From positions 1,612,001 through 1,676,000 of the forward strand of contig JAJQJQ010000038.1 of the NCBI GenBank assembly GCA_028622995.1: a DNA stretch of 64,000 bases. The letters are read 5' to 3'. Origin of the DNA: Panagrolaimus kolymaensis. Its lineage: Eukaryota; Nematoda; Chromadorea; Rhabditida; Panagrolaimidae. How positions within the stretch are numbered: the stretch's first letter is position 1; each line of letters opens with the position of its first letter. The position numbers and the translations under genes are program-made. Below are positions 1-10,884 of this stretch, piece after piece. The notes under the pieces were generated by a model, which saw only the letters and a program-made list of their open reading frames with translations, ran no database searches and was not told the origin of the DNA.

Positions 1-364
1 CTAAATCTAAGAATGCTCGAACAACAGAAAATTCATTCAATATTTCATAAAGATCATGAATTACTCCTGCCACATCTTTGCTGTATCTTTTAAATTCTTT
101 TCCACCAGTTTCTTGAAAATGTAATACAACAAATTTAGCGTCGCTTTTTTTTATTGTCTAAAAAATAATTTAAAAAATGAAAAATTTAAAAGAAGTAAAA
201 ATTAGCATACATCAGTGATATTAGCTTTCCATTGACTTCGAATAATTGGATTCTGGAAAAAATGCAATTTTTATTTCAAAAATACTAAAAAAGGGCAGCA
301 AAAAAATACTCACTTCATCAAATAATGACCCGACATTAGCTGTCACTAGCAGGATGTCGGACAT
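1..364 (-). CDS. INPP5A: Type I inositol polyphosphate 5-phosphatase (INPP5A-like), N-terminal part
   Basis: Only the 5' end is in the window; the gene continues past base 1. The family dephosphorylates Ins(1,4,5)P3 and Ins(1,3,4,5)P4 at position 5, ending calcium-release signals, usually at the plasma membrane. Three exons are read on the minus strand: 314-364 (ATG at 362-364), 211-252 and 1-157. The start reads MSDILLVTANVGSLFDE, matching the LLVTANVGSLFD opening typical of INPP5A. Exon 3 holds a FVVLHFQETGGKEF stretch, the first conserved block of the 5-phosphatase fold in this family. Donors are GTGAGT and GTATGC. The catalytic residues lie outside the window. The assignment to type I rather than synaptojanin or SHIP-type phosphatases rests on these two blocks. 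Confidence 0.85.
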
Positions 365-402
365 ATTCTTTATTTATTTCACCTAAAAAAATTTATGCTT
401 TA

Positions 403-439
<37 letters not shown>

Positions 440-1104
440 CATGATAATATAAAACAATGGCAACGGAATGAAAAAAAGTGAGAGAAAAAAGAAGAATAAA
501 ACTAGTAATAATAAAAAATAAAATAAAGTGTTCTTCTTCTCCTGATTATATTTTGTTTTTAAATTGCGGTATGGAAGAATAAGAAAAAAAGCGAATAAAA
601 TAAACAACAAAATGTAGGGGTAAAGCAAAAATGCGCATAAAATACATTAGCAGAAATATGTATGTTATTTTTTTAAAAGCTATGTTTTATAAAATGGTTT
701 TTTTATTTTATTATGGAGCGCCATTGAAAATAAAATGAAATTTTATGAAGAAAAAAAATACACTCAGTCATAGACAAGAAAAAAAAGTCTCAAATGGTGG
801 CGAAACAAAAAAAAAAGAAGAAAATATGAAGAAAAAGAAAAAAGCAAAGAAAAAAAAGAAGATAATCGATGAGGAGCGAGACACCGTGCTCAGGTGGTGT
901 CCTTCTTTTCCTCTTCTTGTTGTTCCTCCTAAAAAAACTTTGTTGCTTCACGTAAAAAAATAAAATAAAAATAATTTTAAAAGCTTTTTCAAACAACAAA
1001 AAATGAAAGAAAGAAGAGAAAAGAAAAAAAATACGCAATAAAAGAAGGACCAAAGAAAAATCAAATTTTTAAAATTTCTTAAATAAATTATCCCTTGATA
1101 ATAG
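365..1104. other. Intergenic AT-rich spacer between divergent genes
   Basis: This stretch separates the INPP5A-like start (minus) from the TBCEL-like gene (plus) and so probably holds both promoters. It is dominated by A-runs and T-runs. A TA dinucleotide repeat lies at about 408-434. No open frame here has a believable composition. Nothing else is recognised. Confidence 0.5.
408..434. repeat. (TA)n microsatellite
   Basis: An alternating TA run of roughly 27 bases sits just upstream of the INPP5A-like start codon. Confidence 0.8.
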
Positions 1105-1186
1105 AGAAGAAAATTCAAATTTATCAACAAATTCTTCAAGTGAAACTGATACTTCCTCAGATGAAGACGATTCCCTTTTGTATCAT

Positions 1187-3149
1187 ATGGAAAAAAAGTA
1201 TCTTGATGATGAGGAAATTGATTCATCTATAAATATTGTGAGTTTTAACACATTTTTTTCTTTCTTAAAACACTTCGAAGAAAATATAGAAAATGAAGAA
1301 AAAAATTATTCATTCTTTTCAGAAACTTGTTTTTCCTTCATTCATTAAATTTTTTAATCTTTCTTTCTTTCTTAAAAATTTTTGGATGCGCATTTTTTTC
1401 TCGTCGTCGTTTATGGGTTTGCGTTTTTTTCTGGATCGGTAACAAACAACATTTTTGTCGTCTTACATGTTTTTGAATTGCAATGCATCGAGAAAAAAAA
1501 CCACCATTATGTAACTTTTTTTGAAAAATTTTTTTTGGCATCAGTCTCGAGAAAAAAAGCTAAGAAAAAAAATAGAATAAACACATATCAAAAAAAAAAG
1601 CCAGCTGGCATTAAAAAAATAAAAGAATAGAAAAAAGACATGCATCAATATTTTTTTTCTCATGAACGCCCTTTATGCTTGCTTCTTAGTGAGATAGATG
1701 CGATCACACGACCCCTGTTTACTTTTTTTTTCAATTTTATTTATTGGAATTGAAGTTGTTGTTGCCAACAATAAAAAAAATTCTTTTCCACCATTTTTTA
1801 TTTGAGCATTTTTTTTCTGAAAAACAACAACAACAATATAATAATAACAAAACAAATAAATATTTTTTTTTCAGTTTGGAACAAGTCCATGCAAGCTTGC
1901 AAGTGAAAGACATTTGGGTTTATTAGTTTTAAATCGAATGAATATTTCTTCAATTGGTGATGAAGCAAAATTGGCATCTCTTGTCGTTGCTGTCAGCGAT
2001 GTAGATTTAGCATTTAATGAAATAAAAAATTGGAAAGTTATTAAAGCTATTCTTAATTGTATGCCACGGTTGCGTCGAATTAATTTAAGTCATAATCCAT
2101 TGGAATCTGAAATAACTGAAGAACTTCCAACTTGTTCATATCTAACTTCACTGTATTTAAATGGAGTAAATTTGCCTTTGAATTCTCTAGCTTCGTTATG
2201 TTCAAAAATGCCTTTATTGCAAGAATTACATCTCAATGAAAATCATGACTATGCAGCTGTGCAATTTTATGATAATTTAATATCAAATAAAATTCAATTT
2301 CTTCAATTAAATGCATGCAATTTTAATGAATGGAAATCTGTGATGAATTTACTTCGAGCATTTCCAAAAGTGCAAAGATTATTCCTTTGTAAAAATAAAT
2401 TGGGCATTGTTGATGAAAGCTGTCCCATGACTGGAAAATCCATGAAAGATCTAACTGCGGGTATTCGATTTTTATCTATTCAAGAATGCGACATAAATCA
2501 TTGGAAAGCAATTGAAAGCTTTGAAAATATTGGACATTTGGAAGAACTCAAAGTTCTTAATAATCCTCTTTTCAATTCCCTTTCGGATGAAGAACGATAT
2601 CATTTGGTGATTGGACGATTAAGAAATTTGAAAATTCTCAATGGTTCCCCAATTGATGAATCACAAAGAGAAGATTCCGAACGATTTTTTGTTCGATATT
2701 ATCAAAGCCAAAATGATAAACCCCAAATTTGGCATACACTTGTTTCAATACATGGAAATTTAGAGGAACTCGTGAAAGTTGATTTTACTCCACAAAAATA
2801 TGCTTCAATTGTTTTAAAATGTGAAGAAAAAGATATTTGTAGCCGATTGCTTATGCGATTAAATAAAAGGGTAATAGATTTAATGAAATTTTCTGCAAAA
2901 TTAACTGGTATTCCATTCTCACATTTACGAATATTTTATCATGACAAAAGTGTTGATGGATATGGTCCAACGGAATTGAGATTCCCTAATCAATTTTTAA
3001 CTCATTTACATATTGAAGATGGAGATGAATTTTGGGTTCAGGTAAGTTTAAAAATTAGAGATCCCTTTTTAAAATTTCAAAATTTTTATTTTTATTTTTT
3101 TATTTTTCAGTCAAAAATATTGCCTCCTGAAAAATCTGTCCTTCGATAA
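1187..3149 (+). CDS. TBCEL: Tubulin-specific chaperone cofactor E-like protein (TBCEL)
   Basis: TBCEL proteins regulate tubulin stability; they resemble cofactor E but lack its CAP-Gly domain. Exons are 1187-1237, 1875-3041 and 3111-3149, giving 418 aa, close to the family's roughly 420. The middle is a leucine-rich repeat array with blocks such as LRRINLSHNPLES and LQELHLNENHD. It ends in the diagnostic REDSERFFVRYY block, followed by a ubiquitin-like C-terminal domain ending near HIEDGDEFWVQ. No CAP-Gly domain is present. The start is the least certain part: the frame stays open upstream of 1187 through an acidic Ser/Asp-rich stretch and an ATAATAG acceptor ends at 1104, so an extra 5' exon is possible. 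Intron 2 (69 nt) is a multiple of three with no stop. A polyA signal follows at 3178. Confidence 0.88.
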
Positions 3150-3177
3150 AATTTAATCAACCAAAAATCAATTCAGA

Positions 3178-3183
3178 AATAAA
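3178..3183 (+). terminator. Poly(A) signal AATAAA for the TBCEL-like gene
   Basis: A canonical AATAAA hexamer lies 29 bases after the TBCEL-like stop codon. Confidence 0.6.
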
Positions 3184-4385
3184 CTTTATTTTCATGACCG
3201 ATGTTTAAACTTTAAAGCATTTTCATTTTTATTTGGGTCAAAAAAATCATATTTTTCTGGTTTTGGTTTTCATTAATTTTTCTCAGTGTATGTATATTTA
3301 ATTTAGTGATAATCTTTTTCCGTTTCTCTCTATTTCTTATCATTCGTTCTTCTTTTTTTGACATTCTATTCTATATGTGTTTTTGTTTGTGTGTCTTTCT
3401 ATATTCATTTACAATATTAGTATTAAATCCCCGGTTTTTATTTTATTTTAAATGCCTCGCAAAAATTTTCTGCCAAATTTTAATTTTTTATAACAAGGAA
3501 AATTCTTTTTTTTCTATAATTTTTTATTCCTTTTCTTTGTATGTTTTTTTTATACGTGTACAGATATTTCTTAGGTAAAAATGTATATATGTGCATCAAA
3601 AAAAAATTAACCAATTTGTGTGTTTTTTTAAAAATTTTGTTTCATCTACTTTATTATATCATTAGCGAGTTTATTATAGAAGAAAATAAATAAATAATAA
3701 CGCAATAAAAATAGTAACATTAATTTTTTTTCCAACTTTTACAAAAGCAAAAAAAATGAAGCTAAAACTCGTTTCACACATGCAAACCTTGTTCTGTACT
3801 TTGCACTCACTTTATTTTTTTCCAACAAAATGATGTTGATCTAATAAATTTTGAATGAGAGATGAAACTAACTAGCAAAAAACTAAGCAGTAGATAAGAA
3901 AAAAATTTAGTATCAAACATTGCTGCTTGTTTTTGGTTTAGTGACTAAAAACATAACAAGGTGAACACGTAAAAACAAGCACCAAGTAAGCAAAGGATAG
4001 GACACCGCATTCATTCTAATATTTGTTGTTATTCTGTAAAGCTCAAAAATAAAACTAAAAATAAAATAGAGGAATGAGACTCAATGGCCCATAAGCAAAT
4101 ACATAGTTTAAAAAAAAAAGAAGTAGCGGTAGAATGACTTTGAAAAGATAGATACTTTCTTCAAAGCAAAAAGCATAAACAAACACATAAAAAAGTTTTT
4201 TCTTTTTCTTCTCAATTTTGTTGGTGATAATGCTTAGCTACAGACACTACCGCCACCAAAGTAGAAAAATGAATATTGTTTTCAAGAAAGCGTAAAATAA
4301 AATGGCTAAGTTTTTGATTTTCAATTCAAATTTCAAAAAAAAAATGCACGAGAAAAAAGAAGAATAAAAGCAAAAAGGATTAATA
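3184..4385. other. Intergenic spacer between convergent genes
   Basis: This stretch lies between the 3' ends of the TBCEL-like gene (plus) and the acyl-CoA synthetase (minus). It is AT-rich with several AATAAA-like words on both strands. I see no gene, RNA or repeat that can be supported. Confidence 0.5.
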
Positions 4386-7360
4386 TTATTTCGGTGTTCG
4401 TGGACGAGGAGATTTATTTCCCAATAACAATGGTTGCTGCTGCTTTGGTTTACTGTTTCTTGGAAGGTTTGGTGTAACTGTATTACGCCGAAGATTGTTT
4501 TTGTTGTTTGTTGTTGTTCCATTTGAATTATGGGATATCACGTTCAAAGTAGAAATGGCGGCATCACCTTTTGTTGTTGTTGTGTATGTTATTCGCTCTC
4601 GATCCCAATGTTGTTTTAATTGGCGGCGAATGACTTTGCCACAAACAGTTCGAGGGATTTCCGTAATAAAATAAACACCACCTCGGAGTTCTTTAAATTG
4701 TGCAATTTTACCTATAAAAAATATACAATTTTTATTTATTTATTTTTTGCAAAAAATGGATAAAATAAAAATTAATGTCTTTTTTTATTGGAAATTTTTT
4801 AGATCGAAAAATAAAGTAATAAAAAAGTATGTTTTTACCTGCAACATGTTGGCGAACTTCGGCTGACGATAACATTGGATGTTGAAGATTCCGAACAACA
4901 AAAGCAGCAGGAACTTCACCAGACACATGATCTTGCCTTCCAACTACAGCACAATCATCTATTCCAGGATGAGTTCGCAAAAAGGCTTCAACTTCTGCGG
5001 GACAAACCTATCAATTCAAATAAAAAATTTAGATCAATTTTAAAAAATTTGTTAAAAATTTTACCAAAGTGCCTTTGTATTTTATCATATCTTTAATTCT
5101 TCCTGTAACATAAATGAAACCTTTTTCATCATAATATCCTGCGTCTCCTTAAATTTTTTATTTAATGTATTTTTTTGCTTTCAAAAAATTTTCTTGTTAA
5201 ACCTGTTCGAATCATTTTACTGTGGGTTTCCAAAATTTCAGATGTAGCTTTAGGGTTTTTATAAAAGAATGGCATAACTTGTGGACCCGAAACAAGCAAT
5301 TGTCCAATTTGTCGTGGCTGACAAAGTTGCTGCTTATTTTCCCAATGAACAATCTGAAACATAAAAAAAATATATGTAAAAGTAATGCTGTGCATAATAA
5401 TTGCGCTTTTAGCCTTAGTTCCGCCGCCCGTTGTATGCAAAAGTATGGAAAGCATTTTTTAAAAACAACAACCAACAACATGTGTGGGCCTTTTTTAGAC
5501 TTGAAGAAAAAAATTATAAGTAGTAAAAATATTTTAGTGTTGTTGTTGTTACTTTTTATTCTTCTATGTTTTCTCTTCCTTAAAAATAAGCAGCGTGCAC
5601 TTTTTTTCTTCACTCTTTTAAAAATTCAATTATGCTTATGCTTATTCTTTGCTTATACATACACTGACTGACAAGCTTGACTTAGTGCTAAAAATAAAAA
5701 TAAGAATAAAAATTAGCTTTAAAAACATTAGAAAAAGTTGTTGATTTTAAAATAAAGCAACTTTAGTTTGAGAAAAATAAAAAGCAAGCATACACGGATA
5801 AGCATTCCAGGAAGGGGAATTCCGACACTTGAAATGTTGTCACTAAGATAGTGTGAAAAAGTGCAAAATCCACTCAATTCTGTCATTCCATAAACTAAAA
5901 AAAATAAAATAAACTTGATGAGAAGGGTATTATTGACGCAAAATAAATAAATAAACAAAATAAATAAATAAATAAATAAATAAAGCAACCTTGACGAAAA
6001 TCTTTTAATTGTAGCCTTTCTTTACATAACTTCGCAATATTTGCATCCAATGGAGCTCCACTAACAATGATGGATCGTAAATGAGATAGATTAAAACTTG
6101 AAACAATGGGATCAATTGCAAGGTTTTGGATAATCGAAGGGGTCACATGCATTTGAGTTATCTAAACAAAATAAAAAAGTTATAACTTCCGAATTATTTC
6201 AAATAATGGATAATAAAAAATAAATACTTTTTGTTCTTCGAGGCATTGCAACATAGATTTAAGAGAATATTTAGAGAGCATAACCAAAGTTGCCCCATTA
6301 ATTAAAGCATAATAAGCGGATAAAGTTCCATAAATATGATGCAAACAAAGAGGCAACAAAAATCTATCCTTTTGGGATAAAACATTAAAAATAGGAAAAC
6401 TTATTTGAGTTAAATTAGTTATCAGCGATTGATGTGAAACTTCCACAGCTTTTGGTAAACCTGTGGTGCCAGATGAATAAAAAATAAACATTCGATTTGT
6501 TTGTGGTTGTGGAGGTGGTGTTAAATTAATAATTTCAAGATTTATTGGTCGATCCAAAGATGTCTCGTCTTCATCTTGGTCATCTTTCGTTGGAGTAGAC
6601 ATTGCTGTTTCGTTAGGCAAAGACGACAATGGCAAAGAAATTTGTGATCCTTCTTTCATCAAAAGTCTAAAAAACCAATGTCAAAGCAATGGAATTTGTA
6701 TTTATAAAATATTCAAAAACTCACTGATGTTTTGATTCCTTTTTAGCTAAATGATGAATTTTATTATTGCTTAAAACTTCATCCAAAGTTTTAATAATTT
6801 TAATTCGGCCTCCACCTCGAATAACAGCTTTTCGGCGGACTTCATCAATTTTGGATAAAAATTGACCTTCAGTGATGCAGTGAGTGGATTCACTTAAATC
6901 AACTTGTTGCCAAATTTCATCTTAATTAAATCCATTTTTGATTTTGTTTAAAAACTAAAAATAAAAAACAAACCAATGCTTGCATAACCATTAATACAAA
7001 CAATAGTGGAACCTATAATTGCACTAGCCAAATGAACAAATATTGTTTGAGCTGTTGTTGAAGTAACAACAGCCACTCTTGAATTTGATGTTATCCCAAT
7101 TTCATTCAATCGACATACACATGTTTCCGAGAATTGTTTAATTTCAGAATATCTCCATTGTTTTCCTGTTTCATAATCAATCTAAAAAAAAGGTGCCAAA
7201 AAATGAAAGAAAAAGGTATCTCCTGCTGTGACAAGAAAAATAAAAAACATACCAAAGCTGGTTGAGTGCCATATTTAGAAATTTTTGAGAAAACAAAATC
7301 ACTAAAATTTGTGAAAGTTGTTTTTTCCCAAACAACTTGAAATGGATTTTGAATTTCCAT
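4386..7360 (-). CDS. AMP-binding acyl-CoA synthetase (ANL superfamily)
   Basis: Predicted to activate a fatty or aromatic acid to its acyl-AMP and then the CoA thioester. Ten exons (7253-7360, 6974-7181, 6725-6920, 6228-6666, 5990-6161, 5794-5894, 5203-5353, 5065-5147, 4839-5007, 4386-4711) give 650 aa. The P-loop FYSSGTTGLPKAVEVS is in exon 4, the YGMTE adenylation motif at the start of exon 6, the TGDAGYYD and GRIKDMIKYKG hinge motifs in exon 8, and the catalytic lysine in PRTVCGKVIRR in the last exon. All core motifs are intact, so the enzyme is probably active. A poorly conserved linker precedes the P-loop. The Thr/Asn/Gln-rich tail ends PRPRTPK with no peroxisomal SKL-type signal. It resembles nematode acs and firefly-luciferase/4CL-like enzymes; the substrate cannot be inferred. 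Confidence 0.9.
5940..5984. repeat. (AAAT)n tetranucleotide repeat
   Basis: A run of AAAT units with one interruption lies inside the intron between exons 5 and 6 of the acyl-CoA synthetase gene. Confidence 0.75.
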
Positions 7361-7646
7361 TGTTCAAATAAAAACTCTTTAAAGAAAGAAAAGAAAAAAA
7401 ATGATCTTCTTGCTTCTTGAATGCCCAAAAAGAAAGAAAAAATGCAAGAGTAAAAAGAAAATGATCTTAGTCCTTGCGTGTTAATGACTTTTACATTTCC
7501 TTGTTTTTCGATAAAAATGAACTACTAAAAAATGCATATATTTTTTATTTTATCGTGTTTTATTGTTTGTGATGGTATTTTTTGATAGATAAAACTTAAC
7601 TTCTTTTTTATGTTTAAAAAACAACATTTTTTAGCATCCATTTAAA
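7361..7646. promoter_or_regulatory. Short divergent promoter region
   Basis: The 286 bases between the acyl-CoA synthetase start (minus) and the small orphan gene start (plus) must carry the 5' flanks of both. No specific binding site is recognised. Confidence 0.4.
7631..7634 (+). promoter_or_regulatory. Candidate trans-splice acceptor
   Basis: A T-run ending in TTAG lies 12 bases before the ATG of the small gene, with no upstream exon in sight. That is the usual position of a nematode spliced-leader acceptor. Confidence 0.4.
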
Positions 7647-7994
7647 ATGGATAATTTCTTATCTCAAGTTGCTGAATTATTAATTGTTGCAAGATGTGAT
7701 TGCATTAAATTACGTTCATGGCGATCCCAAAATCATTTGGATTGTTTATTTGTGGAACCATGGATTATTGAACAAATAAATATTTTTGCGACTAAAGCTT
7801 TTGAAAATAAAAAGTTTGAAAATATTTTTAGGTAAAAATTTCTTAGTTAAAAATTGTTTTTTTTTAGCTCTAATCAAGGATTAGAAGAACTTAGAGACTC
7901 GCCAAATTATTGTGAAAGCCTTGATAGTTTGCAAACAGAAACAACAACAACGACGTTTGATAAACTTTCGTTTATGCCTTTTTCTAAAAAATAA
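7647..7994 (+). CDS. Small protein of unknown function
   Basis: I do not recognise this gene. Two exons (7647-7831 and 7868-7994, intron 36 nt) give about 103 aa. The N-terminal half is rich in hydrophobic and aromatic residues, contains three cysteines and reads MDNFLSQVAELLIVARCDC. The C-terminal half is Ser/Thr-rich with a run of threonines. There is no signal peptide or clear membrane segment. A T-rich acceptor precedes the ATG and an AATAAATAA word follows about 30 bases after the stop, so it looks like a real short transcript. The composition of exon 1 looks coding, but no family can be named. Confidence 0.55.
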
Positions 7995-8611
7995 AAGCCT
8001 TTTTTAATTCGTCCTGAATGAATAAATAATACTAAATCAATAAATTTATTAATGACTCTCAATGTTTATGGTACTAAACAAACAATAGTTAAAAATTAAA
8101 CAAAGTAAGAGGATGATGAGGTTATGGTTTATGAAGAAATAAAATAACTAATTTATTATGGCTGGAGAAAACCAAAGGCATCTTTTTGTAACACACAAAA
8201 ATTATAATTTTACTTTAATATTTTATACGTTTAGCATCTGATAAAGCATATTGTCGCAAAGTATGGCTTTATATGAACGAATGAAGAATAGTGAGAGCGG
8301 GAATCTCTAGCCTAAAAATTGTTTGATTGCCTTCACTTTTGCCATTTTCTTGTATGTTACCTTTACGATTGTCTTTGTGTGTTTGCCAGCAGATAGCTGT
8401 TAATAAATATTATTGTTAATTATTCTTCCCGAATAAACCCTTCCTTAGCAGCATCCAAGCAACAAAAGCAAAAAATCCTTTTAAGAATTAATAAATTTGC
8501 ATAGTTAGTTTAGCGTTTTTCTTTGAGCATCGTTTTTTTTAGAAAATATTTTCTCTTTGTTTTCATTTTCATTTCAACTTTTTTGCGTTTCTTTTTTGAA
8601 ACTTGAAAGCA
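7995..8611. other. Intergenic spacer
   Basis: AT-rich, between two plus-strand genes. It contains the 3' flank of the small orphan gene and the 5' flank of the orphan membrane protein gene. No other feature is supported. Confidence 0.5.
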
Positions 8612-10548
8612 ATGAAGTTATTGTTCGTTCATTTTGGTCTTCTTATTTTCCTGTCAACTTCCAGCATTATTTTACAACAATGTGAAGCAACTACTACTCA
8701 ACCAGCTTATATTTTTACTCAATGGCTTGCAAGTGTGAGCATGGATGTAGCTGATTCTCCTTCTGCATTAACTAAACAAGGTACTCCTTCACTTTACATT
8801 GGGTATGTTTTTTTTCAAACACAAACGGTTATGTTTTACTTATAATAAATTTCATTTTGTTTTAGAAAAACACATGAATTCAAAATGGATATGGGATTTC
8901 TATTGAAAGAATCAGACATCTATCAAGATAAGTATAATATGACAAATTATGGATTTCCAACCTTTTATGAATATGATCCTGGGCTACTTTATTTTTCTGT
9001 AAATTTTGTTATTGCAAATGGAGACACTGAAGCTGTTAATAGTGTTAAGCAAATGTAAGATTTTTATAATTCCACTGTTTTTGTTCTCCAAATGTTTTGT
9101 TGAAGTTATGTTGTACCTTTTCTTAACCGCAAATTTGTTTTAGGAAGTTTTATTACGTCAAGCTGATTGATAAAGAAGGTAAATGTGATGTATATCTTCC
9201 ACAAACTCAGTGGGATAATTTAAGTGGTTCATTATATTTTAATGAAAGATTTGCCAAATATGCTTATTATATCTATCGATCAACTCAAGCTATCTGTATC
9301 TTTACCATCATGTTTGAAGATTTGGTAATCATCTTTTTCTTGGTCAAATAAACCTACGTTTTGTTTTAGCATCAAGGTCGTTACATGAAAGACGATTATT
9401 CGAATAACTTGCTGGTCGATATTACTCCTGTAAACGTTACTGTAATTCACATGGAAGTTCAAAACTATTTACATCCATTTTTTACTGTTGATCCTATATA
9501 TGGCACTATGGTTCATTTGACTTATGATGGTAAGATTTAACTCTTGTGAACAGCTACTCTAATATTTTATCCTTGTTTTTAACGAATAGTTACTATATTT
9601 CATTGTTTTAGGTACTCAACTTTCTGCTGTTCACCATAAAATTGATGAAAACAATCTATCAAATTTTCAAGAAGTTTTATCACGTCCATTGGAATCCTTC
9701 CGGTTTGATTTTTACAATGTGGCAGATATGAATAAGCATGAATTAGATGGGTATTATCCAACTTTTATAAGTTATGGAAAATTTGTGTATATGTATTTTC
9801 GATTGACACCATCACATGAAAAAGGATATATTGGTTATTGGCGTAAGTTTGCTTTGCTACTTACTATCATCTTTAAAGGATTCAAACGATTATTTTAGCT
9901 CTTTATTCTACTGCTCAATTTGCTCGTGAAGAACCTGAATCAAGTCAAAGACGCTTATATTATATTAATGATGAGTATTTTGAATGGAGTGAACCTATTG
10001 GAAAATATCAACCACCGCCACCTACAATAAGTATGTTTTGTGAACCTTTATTATGTCTAATATGAATTGACTTTATTACGTTTACAGCTACAATTACAGC
10101 ATCTACTCCTTCAGTATCAACACCGCTAAAGAAAACTTGCTCTCCTGTAAATTCATTCAATCCAACTTGGGCCTTGTTTGCTCCTATTCTCGTCATCGAT
10201 ATTCTTCTCGTCATTGGGTTCATCGTTGTTATAATCCTCAAAATCAAAGGTTCAAGAAATTATGCCAAATGTCATCCAGCAGCTGCAGATCGTGGTGGAC
10301 ATACTTTGATGACTCAACTACAATTAACTGATGGAACTAAAGCTGGTACAATAGCTGATCAAACTGGAGCAGGAACTATGAATGTAACTCGAAATACTGG
10401 AACTTGTAATTTATCTCAAAAAGCTTTCACCGATAATGACAACAATAAAACAACCAACGTATTTACAGCATCAAAAGAAGGAACAACCATTAAACCTCCG
10501 CTATCTAATACTCAACATAGAACTACGATACTTAAAACTTGGGAATGA
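8612..10548 (+). CDS. Orphan type I membrane protein
   Basis: I do not recognise the family. Seven exons (8612-8802, 8866-9054, 9144-9324, 9370-9529, 9612-9842, 9899-10030, 10088-10548) give 514 aa. The N-terminus MKLLFVHFGLLIFLS is a clear signal peptide. It is followed by a roughly 320-aa extracellular region rich in Tyr and Phe, with several N-glycosylation sequons and only a few cysteines. A Pro/Thr stalk leads to one membrane segment, ILVIDILLVIGFIVVIILKI, and a roughly 110-aa cytosolic tail rich in Thr, Asn and Gly. The ATG at 8612 is chosen because it opens directly into the signal peptide. The ectodomain might be a receptor or an adhesion or cuticle-associated protein, but nothing here decides that. 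Confidence 0.75.
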
Positions 10549-10884
10549 TTTTATGTTTCACTTTTTATATATATTTTTTGTATGTAATAATTTACTAAAT
10601 AAATGTTTATGTTTGTATTTTCTTTTGTTTTGGATTAACTCTGGAAAGTTGTGAAATCCAATATAATAAAAACAGTATCTATTGCTTCTCTTTTATTTAC
10701 ACCAAACATCCAACATTCATATTTAAACTTAAAAATTGGAAGAGATACTAGTCTCATTTATTTTTTCCATGCATTTTAAATTTTGTTTTTGTTAGACTTC
10801 TGCCACAACGGAAGTAAGCATTTGCATTGGAATGTTTGTGTGTTTTTTTAAATAACACAAAATGAATTTTTGCCCTTTTGAAAA
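10549..10884. other. Intergenic spacer
   Basis: Contains AATAAA-type poly(A) words shortly after 10548 and the presumed 5' flank of the channel gene. Nothing else is seen. Confidence 0.5.

Noticed and set aside
383..1630. Several short open frames rich in Phe, Leu, Lys or Ile on both strands
   Set aside because: They are translations of A-runs and T-runs, lack conserved-looking composition, and have no splice context. Only the acidic stretch feeding into the TBCEL-like gene looks coding.
5203..5671. Long open frames on both strands inside the acyl-CoA synthetase region
   Set aside because: They are the shadow of exon 7 plus the adjoining intron; only the minus-strand frame with conserved ANL motifs is real.
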